Of a stretch of DNA of 64,000 nucleotides, positions 43,006 to 56,903 are shown piece by piece. This DNA comes from Celeribacter sp. HF31 (lineage in GTDB: Bacteria; Pseudomonadota; Alphaproteobacteria; Rhodobacterales; Rhodobacteraceae), in assembly GCF_011806455.1 (NCBI RefSeq), contig NZ_JAATOT010000008.1, positions 62,001-126,000 of the forward strand. The letters run 5' to 3'. The position numbers were made by a program, and so were the translations under genes. Every line of letters begins with the position of its first letter. Position 1 is the first letter of the stretch. The notes under the pieces are model-generated. The model ran no database searches and was not told the DNA's origin. It saw only the letters and a program-made list of their open reading frames with translations.

Positions 43006-43928
43006 GCGGCGATTTGGTCCTCCGTTTTTTGGGGCGTACTCTTGGGGGTCAGAATGCGCAAAGGCGCCTCGCTCATCGACAGGGTCAGGGGCGCCGAAAG
43101 CCGTGCCTTTTCGCCGTCAAAGGCGGTGAGAAAGGGAGGCTGCGCCTTGCCCTGATGTTCGATCACCACTTCATGCGCGCGAATGAGGGTGAAATCCTGT
43201 CGCGGCGGCATTTTACGTGCGGCGAGTGTTATGGCGAGGCGCATGAGGTCCATGCGAGACCGCGCGTGAATGACAAAGGTCGCAAACCCGTCCTCCGAGA
43301 TGGTCTCGGCGCCATCGAGGCCGAAGACATCGAGCTGATAGGCAGAGCGCGCGATGAAGACCAAAGGCGTTTTGACCTCATGCGTCGTGCCATCCGCCGT
43401 GATCGACAATTTCATGCGGTGCTGGGTCTGAAGGATCGTCTTGATCACCGACCAATAAGCCACCACGCGGTGCCGCCCCCAGCGATCATAGATTGCCTCG
43501 CGTTTCTTGAGGATCGCGGGGTAGACGCCCAGAGAGGCATTGTTGAGAAAGGCGCGGCCATTGACCTGTCCGATGCGAATGTCGTGGGTCTCGCCGTCGC
43601 GAAGCTGGGCGGCGGCCTCTTCGGGCACCTCGGAGAGGCCCAGCCCGCGGGTGAAATAGTTGAAGGTGCCCATCGGCAGAACGCCCATCGGTACGTCGCG
43701 GCCCAGCATGGCATTGGCGATCGCCATGGCCGTGCCGTCGCCGCCCGCAGAGATCACCGCCTCGGCGCCCTCGCTGATTTTATGGTCGATCAGATCGCTC
43801 AGATCGGTGTCCGGGTCGAGCGTGATGAGCTCACAACCCTCGCCGAAGGCGGCACAAGCCCGCTCAAGCGCCTCCGCATCTTGGCGGTTGGTGCCGGACT
43901 GGCGATTGGCAAGGATGACGGCGCGCAT
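43002..43928 (-). CDS. Diacylglycerol kinase family lipid kinase
   Basis: 308 residues. The catalytic-domain motif is [19 protein letters not shown] (GGDGT, ATP site) followed by [18 protein letters not shown] (PxGTxN). The C-terminal domain [22 protein letters not shown] is typical. Family members phosphorylate diacylglycerol, ceramide or sphingosine; the lipid is unknown. ATG 43928 has GGAG five bases upstream. It is followed with overlap by the metallophosphoesterase. Confidence 0.9.
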   Translation of the reverse strand: MRAVILANRQSGTNRQDAEALERACAAFGEGCELITLDPDTDLSDLIDHKISEGAEAVISAGGDGTAMAIANAMLGRDVPMGVLPMGTFNYFTRGLGLSEVPEEAAAQLRDGETHDIRIGQVNGRAFLNNASLGVYPAILKKREAIYDRWGRHRVVAYWSVIKTILQTQHRMKLSITADGTTHEVKTPLVFIARSAYQLDVFGLDGAETISEDGFATFVIHARSRMDLMRLAITLAARKMPPRQDFTLIRAHEVVIEHQGKAQPPFLTAFDGEKARLSAPLTLSMSEAPLRILTPKSTPQKTEDQIAA

Positions 43929-44022
43929 GGGGTCTCCAAAGCAAGGGATGCATTTTTCAACGCGCCAGTGCTGGAATGGTTGCATCTGGCCTGAAAGCGC
44001 GTTTGGCGCTAAAGCCTCCGCC

Positions 44023-45168
44023 ATGACCCAGAACACCACACCCGAACGATTCTCATTCTCCCTCAACGCGACCGACGGCAAGGCGCGCACCGGCGTGATC
44101 TCGACGCCGCGGGGCGAGATCCGCACGCCGGCCTTCATGCCGGTGGGGACGGCCGCGACCGTCAAGGCGATGTTGCCCGAAAGCGTGCGCGCGACGGGCG
44201 CCGACATTCTCTTGGGCAACACTTACCACCTGATGCTGCGGCCCACGGCGGAACGGATTGCGCGACTGGGCGGGCTGCACAAGTTCATGAATTGGGAGCG
44301 GCCCATTCTGACGGACAGCGGCGGATTTCAGGTCATGAGCCTCGCCGACCTGCGTAAGCTGACCGAAAAGGGCGTGACGTTTCGCTCGCATGTCGATGGC
44401 TCCAAACACGAGCTGACGCCGGAGCGGTCGATGGAGATTCAAAAGCTTCTGGGTTCCGACATCGTGATGTGTTTCGACGAATGCCCCGCACTGCCCGCGG
44501 ATCGCGACCGGATCGCGGAGTCGATGCGACTGTCGATGCGGTGGGCGGCCCGGTCCAAGGATGCCTTTGGCGACCGTCCGGGGCATGCGCTGTTCGGCAT
44601 TCAGCAGGGCGGTTTGGAGCGGGATTTCCGCGAAGAGAGCGCCGAGGCTCTCAAAGAGATCGGGTTCGATGGCTATGCATTGGGCGGTCTTGCGGTCGGC
44701 GAGGGGCAGGAGGCGATGTTCCAGACGCTGGATTTCGCGCCCGATATGTTGCCGACGGACAAGCCGCGGTATCTGATGGGCGTGGGCAAACCCGATGACA
44801 TCGTCGGCGCCGTGAAACGCGGCATCGACATGATGGATTGCGTGTTGCCCTCGCGCTCTGGCCGCACGGGCCAGGCCTGGACCCGTCGCGGTCAGGTCAA
44901 CATCAAGAACGCGCGCCACGCCGATGACCCGCGTCCGCTGGATGAACAGTGCACATGCCCGGCGTGTTCGAATTATTCGCGCGCCTATCTGCACCATGTC
45001 TTCCGCAGCCACGAGATGATCTCCGGCATGCTTTTGACCTGGCACAACCTGCATTATTTCCAGGAAATCATGCAGGGCATGCGCGACGCGATTGCGGGGG
45101 GCACATTTGAGGCCTGGGAAGCTGACTTCCACGCCAAGCGTGCCGAGGGCGATATAGAGCCGCTTTGA
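44023..45168 (+). CDS. tgt: tRNA-guanine transglycosylase
   Basis: Exchanges G34 for the queuine precursor in tRNAs with GUN anticodons. 381 residues. Substrate pocket [29 protein letters not shown], nucleophile region [15 protein letters not shown], and zinc site [13 protein letters not shown] followed by the His of RSHEM. The start [10 protein letters not shown] at 44023 fits the family; the frame is open further upstream but is antisense to the lipid kinase there. Divergent from the lipid-kinase gene. Confidence 0.96.
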   Translation: MTQNTTPERFSFSLNATDGKARTGVISTPRGEIRTPAFMPVGTAATVKAMLPESVRATGADILLGNTYHLMLRPTAERIARLGGLHKFMNWERPILTDSGGFQVMSLADLRKLTEKGVTFRSHVDGSKHELTPERSMEIQKLLGSDIVMCFDECPALPADRDRIAESMRLSMRWAARSKDAFGDRPGHALFGIQQGGLERDFREESAEALKEIGFDGYALGGLAVGEGQEAMFQTLDFAPDMLPTDKPRYLMGVGKPDDIVGAVKRGIDMMDCVLPSRSGRTGQAWTRRGQVNIKNARHADDPRPLDEQCTCPACSNYSRAYLHHVFRSHEMISGMLLTWHNLHYFQEIMQGMRDAIAGGTFEAWEADFHAKRAEGDIEPL

Positions 45169-45545
45169 GAGAATCAACCTTGGGTTGTTTTTGGGCCTCT
45201 GCGTGGTTGTCCACAGCATCTTGATTGCCCGTGATCTTTCCTGTGATCTGTCTTGCGGGAAAAACAGGCAGGAAATAGGGCGGGGATAACCCCTCCATTT
45301 TCTTGCGTTTTCTGTAAAACAACCGCTTTTAAAGCCATTTTTGCGTATTTTGGCGAGAAAAACCCGCGCTTTGGGGGCAATTCTGCCCTTGCGAGAGGCG
45401 CAGATGAGGGGCACACTCATTATCAGCCGCAACTTGACTTGGTTGAAATCCCGGGGACAGGCCCCCAGATATTGTTACCAAGACAGGAAAGAGCCAATGG
45501 CTGCCGCTTTGGGGCCCGGCTCTTTTGCCAAGATAAGGAATGACA
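45169..45545. other. Intergenic region between tgt and lon
   Basis: Begins with a weak terminator, CAACC-TTG-GGTTG plus five T (45175-45192). It holds the sigma-32-like lon promoter (45443-45470) and a hairpin AAAGAGCC / GGCTCTTT (45488-45525) in the lon leader. No gene seen. Confidence 0.6.
45443..45470 (+). promoter_or_regulatory. Heat-shock (RpoH) type promoter of lon
   Basis: TTGAAA (45443-45448), 14-bp spacer, CCCCAGAT (45463-45470). This is very near the sigma-32 consensus TTGAAA-N13/14-CCCCATNT. Predicted start about 45477, 70 bp before lon. lon is a classical sigma-32 gene. Confidence 0.8.
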
Positions 45546-47951
45546 ATGCACGAGCAACTCCAATCCTATCCCGTCCTGCCGCTGCGCGACATTGTGGTGT
45601 TTCCGCATATGGTCGTGCCGCTGTTCGTGGGACGCGAAAAATCCGTGAAAGCGCTCGAAGAGGTCATGGCGCAGGACAAGCAAATTCTCTTGTCCGCCCA
45701 GATCGATCCGGCCGTGGACGACCCGGACACCGATGGCATCTACCGCGTCGGCGTGCTGGCCAATGTGCTGCAACTTCTGAAACTGCCGGATGGCACCGTC
45801 AAAGTGCTGGTCGAGGGCGAGCGCAGGGTGAAACTGACGCGCTTTCTCGATAATGACAGCCATTTCGAGGCCGAGATTTCGCCGCTCGACGAGAGCGAAG
45901 GCGATGCGGAAGCCGTGGCCGCACTCTTGCGCTCCGTGCGCGAAGAGTTCGAACATTATGCCAAGGTGAAAAAGAACGTGCCCGAAGAAGCTCTGGTCGC
46001 CGTCTCCGAGACGCGCGAACCGGCGAAGCTGGCCGATCTCGTGGCCGGTCATCTGGGTGTCGAAGTCGAACAGAAACAGAAACTTCTGGAAACGCTGGCG
46101 GTCGATGAGCGCCTCGAGGCGGTCTATGGCCTGATGCAGGGCGAAATGTCCGTCTTGCAGGTCGAGAAAAAGATCAAGACCCGCGTCAAATCCCAGATGG
46201 AGCGCACCCAGCGCGAATACTATCTGAATGAGCAGATGAAGGCCATTCAGAAGGAGCTGGGCGATGGCGACGATGGGGCCGGCGAAATTGCCGAGCTCGA
46301 AGAGAAGATCAAAGCGACCAAACTGTCGAAAGAGGCCGCAGAGAAGGCCGAGGCCGAGCTCAAAAAGCTCAAGAACATGTCGCCGATGTCGGCGGAGGCC
46401 ACGGTGGTGCGCAACTATCTCGACTGGATGCTGTCGATCCCGTGGGGCACGAAATCGCGTGTGAAAAAGGATCTTGGCCGGGCCGAAGAAATCCTCGACA
46501 CCGATCACTACGGGCTTGAGAAGGTCAAGGAACGCATTGTCGAATATCTCGCGGTCCAGCAGCGTTCGAAAAAGCTGAAAGGCCCGATCATGTGCCTCGT
46601 CGGCCCCCCGGGCGTGGGCAAAACCTCCTTGGGCAAATCGGTCGCCAAAGCCACGGGGCGCGAGTTCATCCGCATCTCTTTGGGCGGCGTGCGTGACGAG
46701 TCCGAGATCCGCGGTCACCGCCGGACTTATATTGGCTCCATGCCGGGCAAGATCATCCAGGCCTTGAAAAAGGCGAAGACGACGAACCCGCTGATCCTCT
46801 TGGACGAGATCGACAAGATGGGGCAGGACTTCCGGGGCGACCCTGCCTCGGCGATGCTCGAAGTGCTTGATCCGGAACAGAATTCCACCTTCGTGGATCA
46901 CTATATGGAGGTCGAATACGATCTCTCCAACGTGATGTTCCTGACCACGTCCAACAGCTACAACATGCCGGGGCCGCTTCTCGACCGGATGGAGATCATT
47001 CCGCTTTCGGGCTACACCGAAGAGGAAAAGGCCGAGATCGCGAAACAGCATTTGCTGCCGAAACAGGTGAAAAACCATGGCCTCAAAGCCAAGGAATTCT
47101 CTGTCACGGATGAGGCGATCATGGATGTGATCCGCTACTACACCCGTGAGGCTGGCGTGCGGAATCTGGAGCGGGAATTCGCCAAGATCGCCCGCAAGGC
47201 GGTGACGAAGATCATCAAGAAAGAGGTCGAAAGCGTGCAGGTCACGCCGGAAAACCTCGAAGATTACCTTGGTGTGAGAAAGTTCCGCTATGGTCTGGCC
47301 GAGAAAGAGGATCAGATCGGTGTTGTGACCGGCTTGGCCTACACCTCAGTGGGTGGCGATCTGTTGCAGATCGAGGCGCTGAAACTGCCCGGCAAAGGGC
47401 GGATGAAGACCACCGGGAAACTGGGCGATGTGATGAAGGAATCCATCGACGCGGCCAGTTCCTATGTGCGCTCGATTGCGCCTTCGATCGGGGTGAAACC
47501 GCCGCTCTTTGACACGATGGACATCCACGTCCACGTCCCGGATGGTGCGACGCCGAAGGACGGACCCTCCGCGGGTCTGGCGATGGTCACCACCATTGTC
47601 TCCGTCCTGACGCAAATCCCGGTGCGCAAAGACATCGCCATGACCGGCGAGGTGAGCTTGCGCGGCAATGCAACGGCCATCGGCGGGCTCAAGGAGAAAC
47701 TCCTTGCCGCGCTGCGGGGCGGGATCAAAACCGTGCTCATCCCGGAGGAGAACGTCAAGGATCTGGCGGACATCCCGGACAACGTCAAAGAGGGGCTGGA
47801 CATCATCCCCGTGACCCATGTGTCCGAGGTGCTCAAACACGCGCTGGTGCGACAGCCTGAGCCGATCGAATGGGACGATGCCGCAGAAGAAGCCGCGCGT
47901 CTGGCCAAGATTTCCTCGACGGGTGAAGGGCAGGGCGCAGTCGCGCACTGA
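45546..47951 (+). CDS. lon: ATP-dependent serine protease Lon
   Basis: 801-residue hexameric protease degrading misfolded and regulatory proteins. N-terminal substrate domain ([22 protein letters not shown]), AAA module with Walker [14 protein letters not shown] and Walker [12 protein letters not shown], and protease domain with catalytic Ser in [12 protein letters not shown] and Lys in [17 protein letters not shown] 45546 is chosen over ATG 45540 because AAGGA would be only two bases from the earlier codon. It sits behind a heat-shock promoter. Confidence 0.98.
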   Translation: MHEQLQSYPVLPLRDIVVFPHMVVPLFVGREKSVKALEEVMAQDKQILLSAQIDPAVDDPDTDGIYRVGVLANVLQLLKLPDGTVKVLVEGERRVKLTRFLDNDSHFEAEISPLDESEGDAEAVAALLRSVREEFEHYAKVKKNVPEEALVAVSETREPAKLADLVAGHLGVEVEQKQKLLETLAVDERLEAVYGLMQGEMSVLQVEKKIKTRVKSQMERTQREYYLNEQMKAIQKELGDGDDGAGEIAELEEKIKATKLSKEAAEKAEAELKKLKNMSPMSAEATVVRNYLDWMLSIPWGTKSRVKKDLGRAEEILDTDHYGLEKVKERIVEYLAVQQRSKKLKGPIMCLVGPPGVGKTSLGKSVAKATGREFIRISLGGVRDESEIRGHRRTYIGSMPGKIIQALKKAKTTNPLILLDEIDKMGQDFRGDPASAMLEVLDPEQNSTFVDHYMEVEYDLSNVMFLTTSNSYNMPGPLLDRMEIIPLSGYTEEEKAEIAKQHLLPKQVKNHGLKAKEFSVTDEAIMDVIRYYTREAGVRNLEREFAKIARKAVTKIIKKEVESVQVTPENLEDYLGVRKFRYGLAEKEDQIGVVTGLAYTSVGGDLLQIEALKLPGKGRMKTTGKLGDVMKESIDAASSYVRSIAPSIGVKPPLFDTMDIHVHVPDGATPKDGPSAGLAMVTTIVSVLTQIPVRKDIAMTGEVSLRGNATAIGGLKEKLLAALRGGIKTVLIPEENVKDLADIPDNVKEGLDIIPVTHVSEVLKHALVRQPEPIEWDDAAEEAARLAKISSTGEGQGAVAH

Positions 47952-47977
47952 TCCCGATCTGGAAACAATAACACTGC

Positions 47978-48008
47978 GAAAGCCGGCCTTCGGGTCGGCT
48001 TTCTTCGT
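47978..48008 (+). terminator. Terminator of lon with UUCG tetraloop
   Basis: GAAAGCCGGCC (47978-47988), TTCG loop, GGTCGGCTTTC (47993-48003): 11 bp with one G-U pair, then a T-rich tail. Confidence 0.92.
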
Positions 48009-48130
48009 TCTGCGCGGTCAATCGAGGCGCTGGGATTTTCTTTTGGTGGCTTAAGGTGTTTTTCGTTTCATCTGAATCGGATCGAGCGAAAAACATTGCC
48101 ACACTGAATTGATATTTCTGCGTTTATCAG

Positions 48131-48153
48131 AACTTGAGAGCCTCAAGTTTTTT
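48131..48153 (+). terminator. Orphan terminator hairpin
   Basis: AACTTGAG (48131-48138), loop AGC, CTCAAGTT (48142-48149), then TTTT. It lies 120 bp after the lon terminator with no gene between them, so it may end a small RNA. Confidence 0.6.
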
Positions 48154-48286
48154 GAGAAACGCTTTGGCTCAGGCATGCCTTCACAAGGCGCATCTTGCGC
48201 TGACCAAAGGCGCATTTGGCCGTTGCACTTGAGGGGCGGCGAGCGCTAAGGTTTCCGCAAATGCAACATTGTCCAGTGAGGGTTCC

Positions 48287-48790
48287 ATGGCAGCGCGGAC
48301 ATCCGCCACTCCGAAAAAGACGACATCTCCCAAAAAGACCACGACCGCGCGCAAGGCAAAAAGCCGCGCCGCGCAACGGACGGACAAGACCAAAAGGACA
48401 ACTCCTGTGACATCGACCCCCAAAAAGACTGCAACACCGAAGAAAACCGTGCCCGCGACGACAGAGCCCGCGCCGGTTGCCGCGCCCGAAACGACCCTCG
48501 TGACCGAAATGAAGAAAAAAGACCTGATCGCCAAGGTGACCGAAGCCTCCGGCGTCAAGCGATCTGAGGCGAAAAAGGTGATCGAGGCGACATTGAAAGA
48601 GCTGGGCGATGCGCTTCAGCGTGAAGAGGAGCTGAACCTGCCGCCTCTGGGCAAAATGAGCGTCAATCGCGTGCGTGAGGCCACGGGCGCACATATCGTT
48701 ATTGCCAAATTGCGTCGTCCCAAGGCGATGTTGGAGAGCAGCGTCAAGGATGATGTGTCTTCTGAAGAGGGCGACAACGACGCCGCCTGA
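48287..48790 (+). CDS. HU family DNA-binding protein with S/TPKK-rich histone-H1-like N-tail
   Basis: 167 residues. The first about 75 are a Lys/Thr/Pro-rich tail with four S/T-P-K-K motifs (ATPKKTTSPKKTT and TSTPKKTATPKKT), the minor-groove-binding motif of eukaryotic histone H1. The C-terminal 90 residues are an HU-type fold: MKKKDLIAKVTEASGVKRSE, LGDALQREEELNLPPLGKMSV and KLRRPKAM. The end is acidic (SSEEGDNDAA). ATG 48287 is preferred, with GAGGG upstream, over a non-ATG start at 48269. Likely a nucleoid protein that compacts or bridges DNA. Confidence 0.9.
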   Translation: MAARTSATPKKTTSPKKTTTARKAKSRAAQRTDKTKRTTPVTSTPKKTATPKKTVPATTEPAPVAAPETTLVTEMKKKDLIAKVTEASGVKRSEAKKVIEATLKELGDALQREEELNLPPLGKMSVNRVREATGAHIVIAKLRRPKAMLESSVKDDVSSEEGDNDAA

Positions 48791-48871
48791 ACAGGTTTCG
48801 AGGAAAGCGGAATTTTCTCGGAAAAACCTCTTGCATCGGTTTGGGGCAACGGCTAAACACCGCGCCACGGC

Positions 48872-48946
48872 GGGTGATTAGCTCAGTGGTAGAGCGCTTC
48901 GTTCACATCGAAGATGTCAGGAGTTCAAATCTCTTATCACCCACCA
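48872..48946 (+). tRNA. tRNA-Val(CAC)
   Basis: Cloverleaf fits fully. Acceptor GGGTGAT/ATCACCC, D-arm GCTC-AGTGGTA-GAGC, anticodon arm CTTCG-TTCACAT-CGAAG with anticodon CAC, variable ATGTC, T-arm AGGAG-TTCAAAT-CTCTT, and an encoded CCA after discriminator A. 75 bases. Confidence 0.96.
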
Positions 48947-49007
48947 TCCAGATTTCAGGGCGTCTCTTTGGAGGCGCCCTTTTTCGATGGTGATCGGGCG
49001 ACTGGTC

Positions 49008-52000
49008 TCAGGTGTCGACCAGCATGACATCCGAAATGCGCTGCGCATACAACCTATTGGCCTCGGACACCGGCATGGGGCGGGCGTGTAGAAAGCCCTG
49101 ATGCAGGGTGAGCCCAAGGCTCAGGAGCATGTCGCGTTGTGCGGGCATCTCGACCCCTTCGGCGATGATTTCGAACTCCAGCGCCTCGGCCAGATGGATG
49201 ATCGAGCGCAGCGCTTCGCGCGATCTCCGATCCGTCACGATCCGGTCGATCAGCGATTTGTCGATCTTGACGATGTCGATCGGCAGGTTGGTCAGGCGAT
49301 TGAGGTTCGAGGCTTCCTTGCCGAAATCATCCAAAGCAATCCGAATGCCATGACCGCGCAGGATCGCAATCTCCATCATCGCCTGATCCATGTCGATCCG
49401 GTCGGTGATCGCATCCTCGCAAATTTCGATGACGATGTCGTGTCGATGCAGCTTCAGCGCGCCGAAACTGCGCAGCAATTTCAACGCGGCACCGGGAAAC
49501 GCCAAGGCTTCCAAACGTGTGTTGAAACTCACGAACGCGCCGGGGCAGGCTGTCAGGTTGGACAGCAGTGTCGCGCGCATTTGCTGGGGAACGTCGGCAT
49601 AATCAGCGCTCAAAAGAACATTTTGAAGCTGTGGCAGGAACTGGCGCGGTGACACCACCTGCCCGTCCTTCCGTTCCCAGCGCATTAGCGCCTCGAACCC
49701 GACCACGCGTCGCTGCGCGGCATCGAAAATGGGCTGGACGTATTTCTTTATCTCGTTTTTCTCCAAGGCCTGCACGATGTCCTGATGGCTCGTGAGCTTG
49801 CCCTGACGTCGCAGCTTTTCGGAAAATCTCTCATCGGCCACGACCACCGTGTTGCGCCCGTTTTCCTTGGCATCGCGCAACGCCCAGTCGGCCCATTTGA
49901 CCGCCGTTTCAAGCCGGTCCGTGCGGTTCAGCCGCGTCAGGCCGACCGAGATCGTGCGCGAGACAGGCCCCGAGGGTGTATGCAGCACCGTCGCGGCAAT
50001 TTCGCGGATCAGCTCCTCTGCAAACTGCTGATTGGCTTCATGGCGGGTGGCGGGTCGCAACAGGGCGAATTCTTCGCCGCCGATCCGGCTGGCGCTGCCC
50101 AAAGGTTTGGCCATGTCTTTCAAAACCTTGGAGATTTTACGCAGCAATTCGTCACCGACCTCATGGCCATAGGCGTCGTTGACGCTTTTGAAATGGTCGA
50201 CGTCGATCAGGAACAGATCGTAATCGCGCAGCCGTTTGCCATCCGCATGCTGGGTGTTGAAGCCGCGCCGTGACAGCAGCCCGGTCAGCTCATCATGGGC
50301 AACAAGATGTTCGAGTTTCTGGCGCGCCAGTGAGACCTCAGTGATATCGACGACCATGATGATATTGAGCCATTGCTCTTCTGTGTGTTCAATCACACTG
50401 CGCAGCTCGACGATCCGACGTTCTCCGGATTTCGTGAGCAATGTCAGTGTGTTGGAGATCGTTTCCTTGTCTTTGACCTGCGATAGGACATGGCGACGGA
50501 AGCTTTTGGATTTGGCCCGGTCGAGTTCCGGCAGGAAGTCGAGCAGGTCGCGTCCCAGTGTCTCTTCGCGGCTATAGCCGAAATGCGAGCTCCAGGCGTC
50601 AGAGGCGGATTGAATGCGCCAGTTGCGGTCCTGGGACAGGACAATGGCCGCATTTCGGTTGAGCAGCGTTTCGGTCAGGCTGCGTTGGGCTTCGAGCTCG
50701 GTGACATCGGTGAAAAGCGTGATGTATTTCGGCTGTTCGCCATGAGCGATCGGATCGATGATTTGACGCTCCGCCGTCATTTTGCGCAGCTTTCCGGATT
50801 TCGTGGTGAACTCGAGCACCTTGTTCGGAAAAGGGTTCACACTGTCGCCCAAAACGCGCGTCTCATCGATGAATTTGCGTGTCCGACAGGAGGTAAGCTG
50901 CGCAAGGTCCTGTCCAATGAGTTCTGCGCGAGTGTAGCCCAGAAGGTTGCACAGGGCCGGCGCGATATCGAGCGTTTTACGGTTGGCATCCTGCACCATC
51001 AAAAGCGCGGGACCTTCCTCGAGAGTGAGTTTGTAAAGACGGCTGTTACGGTTCAGCTCCGTCGTGTCGGTGATCTGGATCAGATAGTGATAGGGCACAT
51101 TTGGCGCGATGGATTTATGGATGGCTGCCAAGGCTTTGCCCAGGGTGCCATCGCGCAGGCGGATGTCGATTTCGAGGGTAAAATCCACGGCAGGGGTCTC
51201 GCGAATGAACTGCCGCATATTTTGCAGCGTGCTCTCCGGCAGGCGCAGGAAACCCGCAGTCGAAGGGGTGTTGCCGATGATCTCTTCGCGGGGTGCTCCG
51301 ATATACGCGCAAAACCGCTCTGAGGCCGTCGTGATGCGGAATTGCGCATCCATCGTGACCAGCATCGCCGGGCTGTTTTCCAAAACTTCGTTGCGCAGGA
51401 GCCGGTCGCGGCTGTGCTGATGTTTATAGATGCCGGCCACGGTGATCAGATTGGAGGCCAAAAGCACGAGGACGAGGGCTTCGCTATAGGTCTGCGACGA
51501 ATTTAGCGCGGCCCCGGTCAGAAGGGTCACGGAGGTGATAATATTGGCCAGGCTGATCGCCAACATGGAGGGCAGGATGAGGGTTACCAACAGCAGCATC
51601 ATGCCCATGATGATCGGAAAGGTTGCGGAAAACCCGTAGTCTTCGAACGGCAACCGTCCGACAATGAAAGCCAAGCCACAGAGCATCAAGATCAGCGGCA
51701 AGGCCGGGATCACCGGCTCGTCCGACCGAGACAGACCAAAGTGCAGTTTCCAGATCAGGCCGAAGAGCAAGGGGGTCAACAGGCTCAGGCCCGCGACATT
51801 CGAGAGCCAAAGATGTTGAAAATCAAAGGCAGAAGGGCCGTCTGTGACCGCAGCGATCAGGTTTTGCGTGATAAGGGCAAAGAAGGCATTGACGAAGAGG
51901 CTGGACAGCAAGAATCCGATGACCGCTTGTGGCGTTGTACGCATATGTCGAACCTGACGGCCACGCAGGGTGAGCGTCAGCAATTTTACCGCGAGCTCTG

Positions 52001-53348
52001 AAATGAAAAACGCGCTTAAACCCATTCCTAATGTCGACAAAAGCGCAGAAGACCAGGCGGTGCCCAAGACCAAACTGGACAGGATCAACGCCAGCCCGCC
52101 AGTCACCAGCATGGTTTTCTTGCCGTGATCATTGTGTAAAATTAACAGATAGGCCCAAATCGCCGTACCGGTCCAAATCACGGGGAGCCCAGGGGCAATC
52201 TGTGAAAAAAGGGTTTGGAAGAGGAGAGTGACCGCGAAGAGAAACAGCCCGGCCATGAGGCTGCGCTGTTTCAGGCTGGCATGGAAAGTGGCCCAATGAT
52301 GCAGTCGAAGACCTCGCGGAGCGCGTCCTCTGTCCGATGCATCGAATTGCGTGGTTGGCCCCCAGAACCCATCGATTGAATGTTTCAAATGACCCATCGG
52401 CCGAGACGGCGAAGGCGTGATTTCGAGAGGCGAGTGGGGGCTTTGGTTCAGCTTTTCCAGAGGGCGTAAATACCGTTCTGCAACAAAGACGATCAGACCG
52501 CTGATGGCCACAAAAATCGTAATATCGTAGGGTGTCCAGACGCGCCGGTAGACATTGGTCAAAAGATGCAAGCTCAGAACGAAAAGGCTGAGGAAAAGGA
52601 CAAGGTTGATCTTCGGCGTCGCCGGATCGATCAATAGGTTTCTTGCTTTCGTGAGCGGGATAGAGAGGCTGGCAAGTCCAATGAATAAAAGAGCCTCCGT
52701 CGTGGAGCTCTTTGATAATAATAAAAAATCTGGCGAATTGCCTAAAATGTCATGGCTGATTTTCGACAGGGAAAAGGCGATGATCGTGGTGAAAATCGCG
52801 AGGCTGATCCATGGCCCCGTACGGTGCAGTCGCCCAAGCAGGGGCAGGAAGGACAAAAGAAGAAATCCGCCCAACGACACGAGATTGAGTGTAAGCGTCA
52901 CCCCTCTGGCATCCACCAGAGTAAGCCCTCGGCCAATCGGGGTTTCATGCGCTTCCGCCAAACGCAAAATGATAAAAACAAGGACCAGAGGCGCGGCATA
53001 GGCAAAATAACGGGCTTTGCGGGGGCGACCTTTTTTCACGATGAGCAACTGTTGAAGCAAGTCGAGCATGATCATGGTCGTGACGATCAGCACAATCGGA
53101 TGCACCCGTCCAAGCAGCTGTGGCGGGGCGGGAAGTTGGGGAAAAAATGACAGGGTTTGCACCAGCAGGAGGGCGCTCATCCAGGCGATGCAACTCCAAA
53201 GAGCCTGCCCAGCTCTGCTATGTAAGTTCAGGCCCGGTGCGCCGTTTTCTGACCGTTTCAATTGGAATGTCTGCCTGTTTTGCGTGCCAAATCTTTGTTC
53301 AGACCGGTCGTTTGCGTGCGGTCCATAAGCGTTGGGAGGTATTTTCAT
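49008..53348 (-). CDS. Giant membrane diguanylate cyclase/phosphodiesterase (two membrane modules, PAS x3, GGDEF, EAL)
   Basis: 1446 residues. Residues about 50-300 carry some eight membrane helices; residues about 360-625 carry a second, MASE1-like block of roughly nine. Three PAS-type domains follow at about 645-770, 785-900 and 900-1015, then GGDEF (SRIGGEEFALL, intact) near 1085 and EAL (GFEALMRWERK, DDFG, VKIDKSLI and EGVE, all intact) near 1215-1440. No RxxD inhibitory site is visible before GGEEF. The enzyme can probably both make and break c-di-GMP under membrane and PAS control. The ATG at 53348 lacks a ribosome binding site. Divergent from an MCP operon. Confidence 0.93.
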   Translation of the reverse strand: MKIPPNAYGPHANDRSEQRFGTQNRQTFQLKRSENGAPGLNLHSRAGQALWSCIAWMSALLLVQTLSFFPQLPAPPQLLGRVHPIVLIVTTMIMLDLLQQLLIVKKGRPRKARYFAYAAPLVLVFIILRLAEAHETPIGRGLTLVDARGVTLTLNLVSLGGFLLLSFLPLLGRLHRTGPWISLAIFTTIIAFSLSKISHDILGNSPDFLLLSKSSTTEALLFIGLASLSIPLTKARNLLIDPATPKINLVLFLSLFVLSLHLLTNVYRRVWTPYDITIFVAISGLIVFVAERYLRPLEKLNQSPHSPLEITPSPSRPMGHLKHSIDGFWGPTTQFDASDRGRAPRGLRLHHWATFHASLKQRSLMAGLFLFAVTLLFQTLFSQIAPGLPVIWTGTAIWAYLLILHNDHGKKTMLVTGGLALILSSLVLGTAWSSALLSTLGMGLSAFFISELAVKLLTLTLRGRQVRHMRTTPQAVIGFLLSSLFVNAFFALITQNLIAAVTDGPSAFDFQHLWLSNVAGLSLLTPLLFGLIWKLHFGLSRSDEPVIPALPLILMLCGLAFIVGRLPFEDYGFSATFPIIMGMMLLLVTLILPSMLAISLANIITSVTLLTGAALNSSQTYSEALVLVLLASNLITVAGIYKHQHSRDRLLRNEVLENSPAMLVTMDAQFRITTASERFCAYIGAPREEIIGNTPSTAGFLRLPESTLQNMRQFIRETPAVDFTLEIDIRLRDGTLGKALAAIHKSIAPNVPYHYLIQITDTTELNRNSRLYKLTLEEGPALLMVQDANRKTLDIAPALCNLLGYTRAELIGQDLAQLTSCRTRKFIDETRVLGDSVNPFPNKVLEFTTKSGKLRKMTAERQIIDPIAHGEQPKYITLFTDVTELEAQRSLTETLLNRNAAIVLSQDRNWRIQSASDAWSSHFGYSREETLGRDLLDFLPELDRAKSKSFRRHVLSQVKDKETISNTLTLLTKSGERRIVELRSVIEHTEEQWLNIIMVVDITEVSLARQKLEHLVAHDELTGLLSRRGFNTQHADGKRLRDYDLFLIDVDHFKSVNDAYGHEVGDELLRKISKVLKDMAKPLGSASRIGGEEFALLRPATRHEANQQFAEELIREIAATVLHTPSGPVSRTISVGLTRLNRTDRLETAVKWADWALRDAKENGRNTVVVADERFSEKLRRQGKLTSHQDIVQALEKNEIKKYVQPIFDAAQRRVVGFEALMRWERKDGQVVSPRQFLPQLQNVLLSADYADVPQQMRATLLSNLTACPGAFVSFNTRLEALAFPGAALKLLRSFGALKLHRHDIVIEICEDAITDRIDMDQAMMEIAILRGHGIRIALDDFGKEASNLNRLTNLPIDIVKIDKSLIDRIVTDRRSREALRSIIHLAEALEFEIIAEGVEMPAQRDMLLSLGLTLHQGFLHARPMPVSEANRLYAQRISDVMLVDT

Positions 53349-56843
<3,495 letters not shown>

Positions 56844-56903
56844 AGTGGGAATGACGAGAGAGCTAAGACGGTTGAAGCGGATGTTTAGGAAAGGGAGTTC
56901 GGT

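Larger units (their letters stand above)
47952..48286. other. Intergenic region between lon and the HU-like gene
   Basis: Contains the lon terminator (47978-48008), an unassigned second hairpin terminator (48131-48153), and a 9-bp direct repeat AAGGCGCAT at 48185-48193 and 48207-48215, spaced 22 bp, about 75-100 bp before the HU-like start. No protein gene seen. Confidence 0.55.

Noticed and set aside
43660-44022. N-terminal extension of tgt
   Set aside because: Antisense to the lipid kinase gene; the tgt family begins near 44023.
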